From NCBI GenBank assembly GCA_034002365.1, contig JAVFAR010000130.1:1-7385 (forward strand): a DNA stretch of 7,385 nt. The letters run 5' to 3'. Under the pieces are notes generated by a model. The model was not told where the DNA came from. It saw only the letters and a list, made by a program, of their open reading frames with translations, and made no database searches. Positions 1-5,292 of this stretch are shown here, piece by piece. Numbering within the stretch: the stretch's first letter is position 1; every line of letters begins with the position of its first letter. The position numbers were made by a program, and so were the translations under genes. The stretch comes from Trichloromonas sp034002365. GTDB lineage: Bacteria > Desulfobacterota > Desulfuromonadia > Desulfuromonadales > Trichloromonadaceae.

Positions 1-2052
1 CTACGTCTCGTCTTCCGCCGCCGGCAGCCAGACGGTGAATAGCGATCCCTCGCCCGGCGTGCTGCGCACCTCGATCCGTCCGCCGTGCCCCTCGATGACC
101 TGGCGGCACTGGTAAAGTCCGATGCCCATCCCCTTTTTCTTCGTCGTCTCGAAGGGGCGGAAAAGCCGATCGCGGATAAACTCTTCGCTCATGCCGCAAC
201 CCTGGTCGACGACCCGTAAAAAGGCCTGCCCCGCGCATCCCACCTCGACCCGGGGAGGGCGCCCGGCGGCGGCCTCGCGGGCATTGTGCAGCAGGTTGAC
301 CACCACCTTGCGCAATTCCGCCGCATCCCCCCGAACCGGCACCGATGCGCCGGCAATCTCCACGTCGGCGCTACCGGCCAGGGCGGCCCCCTCTTTGGCC
401 ACCTCCAGCAGGTCGCAGAGGGAGCGGTCGAGCAGGGGGCGATGTTTGACGTTCTGCAGCCGGGCGATCAGAGTCTTCATATTATCCACGGTATGTTCCA
501 GGGTTTCAAACATATCACCGCGAAATTCGGGATCGTCGATGTAATCACGGGCATTGTCCACCACCAGGGCCAGCCCCGAGACCAGGTTTTTCAGATCGTG
601 GATGACGAAGGTGGAAACCCGGCCGATGGCGGCCATCTCGTTGGCCGCCACCAGATCGGCGTAGAGCTTGCGGCTGAGCAGCACCCCGATGGTCTGGTGG
701 GCAAGGATCTTCATCAGATCGAAATCCTCGTAGGTCAGCCGCTCCTGCTGATAGATCCGCCGGCCGAGCACGATGAATCCTTCGAGCGTCTCCTCGAAAC
801 GCAGCGGCACAAGCAGGCTTGCGCCCATGCCGCGCAGCCGCGCCCAATCCCCAGCGAGCAGAGACGCATCCTCTTCCCCCAGATCGATCACCCAATCCTG
901 TCCGCCCATGCGGGTGATGAGGGGATGCCCTTCCTCGAAGCACAGTTCGGCCGCCTCATTTTCGAAGCAGGCGGAACAGCGAAAGCGCCCTCCCTCCCGG
1001 TCGCGAAGAAAAAGGGCCGCGCCGCGCAGGGAAAAGGTTTCGGCGTAGAATTCCAAAACCCCTTTTTCCAGCTGTTCGCGGCTGTGGGCACCGGCCAGTT
1101 TGCTGGTGAACTGCAGCCACTCATTCCGGTAATCGTATTTCTGCTGATAGAAATTCTTGTGCAACAGCACCCGGATGCGCCGCCGGATGCGTTCGGACAG
1201 AAGCAGCATGACCAGAGTGAAGCCGGCCAGAACCGCGAGGCCGACGAAGAAGGTGCGATTGCCCGAGACATGCAGATAGCGCATGCCGGCGCCGAAGATC
1301 CCAAGCAGAATCAGATAGCAGCCGACCGCCAGCACCACCATGGAGCGATAGGCGATTTCCCGCGAAACGCGGATGCGTACCGCTTCCCCCCGGCGCAGAC
1401 GGCTGAAGGCCATCAGCCCAACAGCCAAGGCGAGACTTAAGGAACGCACCGGCAGCAGATTCATATCCAGCGAGCGATAGAGCAGCGCCTGGCTGTAGTA
1501 GATGACCAGCACGGCCAGCAGCACGCCGGCGCCCATGACCTCGAACTTGATACGCCAGCGGTCGGGACGGGGCAGAGCCGCCAGGGTGCGCTCCAGCTGC
1601 GCCAGGGCCACGACCAGAAAGGCCATGAGCGCTACATAAAAGGCATACCCGGCCGAGCCGAGAAAGAGCATCTTTTCATCGGCAAAGTCGGGGGAGTAGA
1701 AGATCGTGCTGGGCGGCAGCCACAGGGCGGCCAGGGGGAAGGCCAAGGTCGAGAGCAACAGCAGACGCGCCGGCCAGGATATCTCGCGCCACCCTCCCGA
1801 CCGGGAAAAGACCAGGGTGAAGAGCAGCCAGAGCCCGGGCAGGCAGGATTCGGCCAGCAGCGCGCCCCTCTTCCAGAAGGCCAGCTCGCCTGGATCGAGC
1901 AGCGCCCGCAGGTCGCAGAACTCCAGCACCACGCAGGCCAGCAGCCCCGCGGCCAGAACGAAGGAGGAAAGGCGCCGCGGACGATGGGCGAGCAGATAGG
2001 CGCCGTAGCCGATAGCCGGCAAAATCGCGAGAGTGGAAAAAATCATCGGCAT
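1..2052 (-). CDS. prsK: PEP-CTERM/exosortase system sensor histidine kinase PrsK
   Basis: 683-residue membrane histidine kinase, complete: its TAG stop is the first three bases of the window. The N-terminal ~290 residues contain eight or nine hydrophobic helices, for example near 3-22, 30-48, 94-112, 131-151, 172-192, 235-255 and 267-285. A GAF-like region spans about 310-460. The transmitter domain has the phosphoacceptor His485 in FVIHDLKNL, the N-box VVNLLHNAREAA (Asn586/Asn590), the G1 box VVDQGCG (Asp616), and the F/G2 boxes FRPFETTKKKGMGIGL (631-646). Length and layout match PrsK, the kinase that co-occurs with exosortases. It pairs with PrsR, a sigma-54 activator of PEP-CTERM genes. 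PrsR would be expected just beyond the left edge. The first ATG is chosen because an in-frame TGA lies seven codons upstream with no start between. A second ATG is two codons in. No clear ribosome site precedes either, so coupling to epsI is possible. The signal sensed is unknown. Confidence 0.92.
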   Translation of the reverse strand: MPMIFSTLAILPAIGYGAYLLAHRPRRLSSFVLAAGLLACVVLEFCDLRALLDPGELAFWKRGALLAESCLPGLWLLFTLVFSRSGGWREISWPARLLLLSTLAFPLAALWLPPSTIFYSPDFADEKMLFLGSAGYAFYVALMAFLVVALAQLERTLAALPRPDRWRIKFEVMGAGVLLAVLVIYYSQALLYRSLDMNLLPVRSLSLALAVGLMAFSRLRRGEAVRIRVSREIAYRSMVVLAVGCYLILLGIFGAGMRYLHVSGNRTFFVGLAVLAGFTLVMLLLSERIRRRIRVLLHKNFYQQKYDYRNEWLQFTSKLAGAHSREQLEKGVLEFYAETFSLRGAALFLRDREGGRFRCSACFENEAAELCFEEGHPLITRMGGQDWVIDLGEEDASLLAGDWARLRGMGASLLVPLRFEETLEGFIVLGRRIYQQERLTYEDFDLMKILAHQTIGVLLSRKLYADLVAANEMAAIGRVSTFVIHDLKNLVSGLALVVDNARDYIDDPEFRGDMFETLEHTVDNMKTLIARLQNVKHRPLLDRSLCDLLEVAKEGAALAGSADVEIAGASVPVRGDAAELRKVVVNLLHNAREAAAGRPPRVEVGCAGQAFLRVVDQGCGMSEEFIRDRLFRPFETTKKKGMGIGLYQCRQVIEGHGGRIEVRSTPGEGSLFTVWLPAAEDET

Positions 2053-2085
2053 GGGATCAAAAAACGAGCATCAAGGGTTCGCCCC
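2053..2085 (-). other. Short epsI - prsK spacer without a visible ribosome site
   Basis: Thirty-three bases separate the epsI TAA from the prsK ATG. On the minus strand the last part reads CGTTTTTTGATCCC directly before ATG, with no purine-rich Shine-Dalgarno core. There is no promoter or terminator shape, so the two genes appear co-transcribed. Confidence 0.5.
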
Positions 2086-2715
2086 TTACCTCGGCAGAAC
2101 CGCTTTGATATGGGGATAGAAGTCCCGCACAAAACGTTCGCCAGCCTCCAGGGCGCCGACATCCCCTTCCCGATAGGGGACGGAAATTCGTACGAAGGTC
2201 GAATCCCGGCGGTTGTGCAGAATCGAATTGGTGATTTCCGCCAGCTTCAGGGCGTATTCGTTGGTCAGTGTCGCCCCCTTGACCTGGAACCAGTACAAAA
2301 AGAGCTCCCGCTGCCCGCCGTTCTGGTAGACCGCCTCCACCAGGCGGACTTCGTCGTCACCGATGGTCAGGGTCTTGCTCTGTTCGGAAACATTCTGCCA
2401 GCCGCTGCCGGGGAGACAATGCTTGGGCGAATGGATCGGCCCGCTCTCCGGCCCGCCGCCGTGATAGCCGAGGTAGAGGGAGACGGAACGCCGATCCTCG
2501 TCGGCATAGACCCGATAGAGGTAATCGGTGGGGCGCAGCTGTTTGAGCACCGCCTCGCTGAAGCGGGTCTCCTCGGTCTTCGTCCAGCCATCAAGGCGCA
2601 GGGGGATTTCATCGAGAGGCCGGGCCGTCGGCACTTCCACATCCTCATGCAAAAAGACGAAGAGCGCGGCCCCCAGCAACAAGGCATAAACCACGTAAAA
2701 ACGAAACTTTTTCAT
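2086..2715 (-). CDS. epsI: EpsI family protein (exosortase-associated)
   Basis: 209-residue partner of exosortases. It has a single N-terminal hydrophobic segment (about residues 5-22, after MKKFRF) that should act as a signal anchor, leaving the rest outside the inner membrane. The family hallmark HSPKHCLPGSGW is at residues 95-106, with His95 and Cys100, and it is preceded by LYLGYHGGG. A second conserved stretch, FLYWFQVKG, lies at 139-147. In many species this domain is fused to the C-terminus of the exosortase; here it is separate, and its ATG overlaps the exosortase stop as ATGA. The biochemical role of EpsI is not firmly established. Genetic data link the family to EPS synthesis or export in Methylobacillus, and domain fusion links it to exosortase function. 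The start is well supported by the ribosome site and the signal anchor. The prsK gene follows after 33 bases. Confidence 0.93.
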   Translation of the reverse strand: MKKFRFYVVYALLLGAALFVFLHEDVEVPTARPLDEIPLRLDGWTKTEETRFSEAVLKQLRPTDYLYRVYADEDRRSVSLYLGYHGGGPESGPIHSPKHCLPGSGWQNVSEQSKTLTIGDDEVRLVEAVYQNGGQRELFLYWFQVKGATLTNEYALKLAEITNSILHNRRDSTFVRISVPYREGDVGALEAGERFVRDFYPHIKAVLPR

Positions 2716-3548
2716 GCAGGCCCCACCTTGCGCAAAAGTGCGCCCAGCAAAAAAAGCAGAACCATGGCCAGGGCGAAGACCGCCAGGCCGGCGAATTCGT
2801 GAAAAAACCCTTCGGCCGCCGCCGCCCCGTAGTGCTGGGCCAGCACCCCGGTAACGATGACCCGGAACATGTTGGTGGCGATGGCGATGGGTACGGCCGA
2901 CAGAACCATGATCACCCGCATCAGATTGGATTTCTGGGAGAAGACCGCATAGGCCACGGCCAGGGCCAAAAGCGACATGAGGGAACGCAGCCCGCTGCAG
3001 GCATCGGCCACCTCAAGCACGGTTTGGGGAAACATGATGATGTTCCCTTCGCGCAACACGGCGATGCCCATGAGCTTGAGTGCGGCCACGGAAAATTTGG
3101 CGACCAGCAACTTGAGGGGAAAGGCCATGGCGTCGTAGACGATGTAGGGTAGCGGCACCATGAAAAGCAAAAAGCCGACGGGGAGCAAGAGTCCTTTGAA
3201 GATCGCCCAGCCGAACCAGAAGAGGATGATCCCGGCCAGCAGAAAGACTAGCGACGAGCGCATGGTGAAATATTCCGTGCCGGCGAAACCGAAGATCAGC
3301 AAAAGCAGGCTGCCGACGACCGCCAGAAGTCCGAGGTTGCTTGGCCGCACCGGCAGACGTTTCAGCTCCGGCCACTTCCGCCAGGCGAAATAACCGGCGA
3401 TCAGCGGCACCAGAAAACCGTGGGAATAATTGGGATCGTTATTCCAATCGGAAACCATCCCCGGCACCACCGTCCAATAGGCCAGCGCCAAGAGCGGCAG
3501 CAGCGCCAGCAGATACCAACGGTTTTCCCGCAAACTATCCTGAAACAT
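2712..3548 (-). CDS. xrt: Exosortase (EpsH/Xrt family transmembrane transpeptidase)
   Basis: Inner-membrane cysteine protease/transpeptidase proposed to cut PEP-CTERM-like sorting tails from exported proteins in EPS-producing Gram-negative bacteria. It has 278 residues and about eight hydrophobic segments, beginning near residues 11-29, 72-90, 97-113, 117-135, 140-160, 189-204, 208-226 and 252-272. The three proposed catalytic residues are present: Cys184 in ADACSGLRSL, Arg229 in ATNMFRV, and His250 in FFHEFAG. The N-terminal NYSHGF motif and the VPLPYIVYD stretch also fit the family. The length matches an exosortase core without a fused EpsI domain; EpsI is encoded by the next gene, overlapping by four bases. 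The PrsK kinase in the same operon favours the XrtA class. However, the core region also reminds me of XrtD-type (VPLPA-CTERM) exosortases, so I leave the subtype open. No substrate protein with a sorting tail is in the window. Confidence 0.94.
   Translation of the reverse strand: MFQDSLRENRWYLLALLPLLALAYWTVVPGMVSDWNNDPNYSHGFLVPLIAGYFAWRKWPELKRLPVRPSNLGLLAVVGSLLLLIFGFAGTEYFTMRSSLVFLLAGIILFWFGWAIFKGLLLPVGFLLFMVPLPYIVYDAMAFPLKLLVAKFSVAALKLMGIAVLREGNIIMFPQTVLEVADACSGLRSLMSLLALAVAYAVFSQKSNLMRVIMVLSAVPIAIATNMFRVIVTGVLAQHYGAAAAEGFFHEFAGLAVFALAMVLLFLLGALLRKVGPA
2723..2729 (-). promoter_or_regulatory. Ribosome binding site of epsI inside the exosortase 3' end
   Basis: AAGGTGG on the minus strand lies seven bases ahead of the epsI ATG (2713-2715). 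It sits within the last codons of the exosortase gene, which fits coupled translation through the ATGA overlap. Confidence 0.55.
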
Positions 3549-3625
3549 CTTCGCTTTCCCCCTTCAAAGCACAAGCGTTACTGACTGTCTTTCGTGGACG
3601 CACCGACGCCGGACAATCCCCCCAG
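3549..3625. other. Spacer between the AlbA_2 gene and the exosortase
   Basis: This 77-base spacer separates the AlbA_2 stop from the exosortase start. I find no strong hairpin followed by a T-run on the minus strand, so no intrinsic terminator is evident. There is no sigma-54 GG/GC pair and no convincing sigma-70 promoter; TTGTCC at about 3611-3616 on the minus strand has only a poor -10 partner. The exosortase operon may be read through from upstream or may use a promoter not visible by eye. Confidence 0.4.
3558..3564 (-). promoter_or_regulatory. Ribosome binding site of the exosortase gene
   Basis: AAGGGGG on the minus strand lies nine bases ahead of the ATG at 3546-3548 and supports that start. 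Confidence 0.6.
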
Positions 3626-5005
3626 TCAAACGACAAAATATCCCCCATTTTTCGGGGAACCCTTGAAAACGATCTTTTGATCTTCACGCAACCGTTTGGC
3701 CCATCGCTCCAATGTTTTTCCTGGGATATTGAGCATTTTGGCATAGTCCGGAATTCGTAGCCCCGGATTTTTCATAATACATTCAAACAATCCATTTACT
3801 CCCTCATTTACTCCCTCATTTACTCCCTCATTTACTCCCTCATTTACTCTCCCGGCCATAATTCCGTCTTCATATTCCCTCATTCGGGAAAACGTAGCCA
3901 ACACGCCACCCCCCACCTCTTCCAGGCGGAACCGCACCTCCGGATAAGCTTCGAGCTCCTTGCGTATCCGGATCAGACCACTGCCATATTTTTCAATATT
4001 TTTAGTCAGATAGAAGGCTTCGGCAAGAAGTTTATTGCGCGGATGGGAGGGATAGTGATCGGTCTGCAACTCTTCGATGGTCAATCCTCCATACAATTTT
4101 CCCGGATTGAAAAGGGTTATCCGGTCGTCAAAAATCTTGATCTGGATATCCGAAGAGCTGGCATAATCACGGTGAACAATGGCGTTGAGCAAGGCTTCGC
4201 GCAAGGCGGGCAAGGGATAGAAAAACCGTTCTTTCCGTTGCAGGCTACCGTCGAACTCAAAGGCAACCCCGATGTGGGAGACAACGAACTTCATCGCCTG
4301 CTCGACCGCCTCGAAAAGGGTATCGGTAATCTGTCGGTCATCGATAATCGTCACCGGTGTTTTGAACCGGCCAATGTGAATATGGTGCCGCAACGGCTGG
4401 CGGGCAAAAAGGAGCAGCGCGGCCCAAGTCGGAGCGTCGTTGGCCACATACTTCAATTTTTGCAGTGACAATAACGGAGAGGGGTCCAGGGAAAATCGGC
4501 CTCCGGCGTTGACCTTGTCGATGAATGTTTCGATCTTCGCCACATCCAGATCGTCCAGGGAATGCCGAGGGGCGGCATAGGCATCCCAGGAGAGTTGCAA
4601 GGACTGCATGTAGAGATCGTTGATCTCGCTCAAGTTGAGCTGGTGATTGGAACTGGCCACTCGCTTGAAATATCGCCCTCGGGTATTGATCGGTTTGATC
4701 GGATATTCACCCACGCGGATGGCGACAATCATCTTCCCCTCCAGGCGATGCGCATCGATATCCGGAATGAGTACGGGACTGGTCGCGGCCCGAATCTGCC
4801 CCAGCCAGTCGTTCAGGGTTTCCTTGCCCAGCGTGATTCCCCGCACCGCACCATCATCCGCAACGCCAACCAAAACCGTCCCCCCCTGGGCATTGGCGAA
4901 CGCTACCAGGGTCTCGATCGTCTCCCGATCAAAAGAGGTCTTGAATTCGAGCGTCTGGGACTCGCCCAAAGCGAGCAGTTCATGAATGGGGGGCCTTGTG
5001 GTCAT
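3626..5005 (-). CDS. AlbA_2 (Schlafen-type) domain ATP-binding protein with winged-helix C-terminus, putative transcriptional regulator
   Basis: 459-residue soluble protein of the family usually annotated as ATP-binding protein or putative DNA-binding regulator. Residues about 10-130 form the AlbA_2/Schlafen domain, with the signatures LGESQTLEFK, ANAQGGTVLVGVADDG and GRYFKRVASSN. Residues about 265-350 look like the GHKL-type HATPase_c_4 domain, with REALLNAIVHRDY (269-281), DDRITLFNPG and EKYGSGL (338-344). After a linker of VNEG repeats (387-404), the last 50 or so residues look like a winged helix, with IPDYAKMLNIPGKTLERWAK as the recognition region. The start is fixed by a stop codon immediately upstream. 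The gene lies between manB and the exosortase on the same strand, but by eye its codons and base composition are clearly more A+T-rich than either side, which suggests later acquisition. Known roles in the family are vague: transcription control, and defence-linked roles for some AlbA_2 or Schlafen-type proteins. Function here is unknown, and a role in controlling the EPS genes is only positional inference. Confidence 0.88.
   Translation of the reverse strand: MTTRPPIHELLALGESQTLEFKTSFDRETIETLVAFANAQGGTVLVGVADDGAVRGITLGKETLNDWLGQIRAATSPVLIPDIDAHRLEGKMIVAIRVGEYPIKPINTRGRYFKRVASSNHQLNLSEINDLYMQSLQLSWDAYAAPRHSLDDLDVAKIETFIDKVNAGGRFSLDPSPLLSLQKLKYVANDAPTWAALLLFARQPLRHHIHIGRFKTPVTIIDDRQITDTLFEAVEQAMKFVVSHIGVAFEFDGSLQRKERFFYPLPALREALLNAIVHRDYASSSDIQIKIFDDRITLFNPGKLYGGLTIEELQTDHYPSHPRNKLLAEAFYLTKNIEKYGSGLIRIRKELEAYPEVRFRLEEVGGGVLATFSRMREYEDGIMAGRVNEGVNEGVNEGVNEGVNGLFECIMKNPGLRIPDYAKMLNIPGKTLERWAKRLREDQKIVFKGSPKNGGYFVV
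3794..3849 (-). repeat. In-frame 12-bp tandem repeat encoding VNEG units
   Basis: The plus strand shows ATTTACTCCCTC four times without a mismatch, plus eight bases of a fifth copy. On the coding strand this reads as VNEG at residues 387-390, 391-394, 395-398 and 399-402, followed by VN at 403-404. It lies in the linker between the ATPase-like domain and the C-terminal winged helix. Because the unit is 12 bases, gain or loss of copies changes linker length without shifting the frame. The perfect identity of the copies points to recent slippage or to ongoing copy-number change. Confidence 0.95.
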
Positions 5006-5075
5006 TTAACGTTTCCCGACATGATCGTCCATGCCCTGGTAAGGCGATTCAGGCAAAAAGGCGATAATTTTTTTG
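5006..5075 (-). other. Leader of the AlbA_2-domain gene
   Basis: This is the 70-base stretch between the inverted-repeat element and the ATG at 5003-5005. A TAA stop lies directly before that ATG in the same frame, so no longer N-terminus is possible. The only purine-rich candidate ribosome site is a weak CGGGAAA. I see no convincing -35/-10 pair; TTGCCT on the minus strand near 5055 has no good partner. The promoter may lie inside the repeat element or upstream in the manCB transcript. Confidence 0.35.
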
Positions 5076-5280
5076 GTCCACGGAAAACACGGAAAGCACG
5101 GACAAAAACTTAGCTTTTTGACGGGATAAGGGCGGATAGAATCGGATGTTAAAACCCAAACCCTTAAATGATTTATCCTGCTCTTATCCACAGGGGGGGT
5201 ATCCGCCTTTATCCTGTCTAAAACCAAGCCTTTGAGTTTTGTTTGGTTTTCTTTCCGTGTCTTCCGTGTTTTCCGTGGAC
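5076..5280. repeat. About 205-bp imperfect inverted-repeat element (REP/MITE-like) in the manB - AlbA_2 spacer
   Basis: The two ends are inverted copies: 5076-5102 matches the reverse complement of 5254-5280 at 25 of 27 positions. Further in, 5120-5138 (GACGGGATAAGGGCGGATA) matches the reverse complement of 5200-5218 at 17 of 19. The two arm pairs are separated by 17 bases on the left and 35 on the right, so the palindrome is imperfect and carries an indel. Within the outer arms the heptamer CACGGAA (TTCCGTG on the other side) recurs every 9 bases. The central part (5139-5199) holds a third GGATAA-type unit on the minus strand (5173-5189). No transposase or convincing target-site duplication is visible. 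Short CACGGAA-type repeats are, as I recall, dispersed in many bacterial genomes. A non-autonomous mobile element or a REP-like structured spacer is my inference. Confidence 0.75.
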
Positions 5281-5292
5281 ATGTTTTTGTTT

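Noticed and set aside
286..1440. Long plus-strand open frame (384 codons) opposite prsK
   Set aside because: Its translation is rich in Q, H and P without any domain, typical of the antisense frame of a GC-rich gene; prsK on the other strand has full kinase motifs.
1984..2802. Plus-strand open frame of 272 codons over epsI
   Set aside because: Antisense shadow of epsI and of the ends of prsK and xrt, with no recognisable domain and no ribosome site.
3591..3600. TTTCGTGGAC, resembling the end of the 5076-5280 element (TTCCGTGGAC), on the far side of the AlbA_2 gene
   Set aside because: Only a ten-base near match with no further arm. It is tempting as the second boundary of an inserted unit, but too short to separate from chance.
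3535..3744. 69-codon minus-strand frame over the 3' end of the AlbA_2 gene
   Set aside because: It overlaps the winged-helix coding region in another frame and runs into the exosortase start; there is no ribosome site or domain.
3779..3855. Possible CRISPR-like short repeats
   Set aside because: The copies are contiguous 12-base units without spacers and lie in frame within a protein gene; this is a coding tandem repeat.
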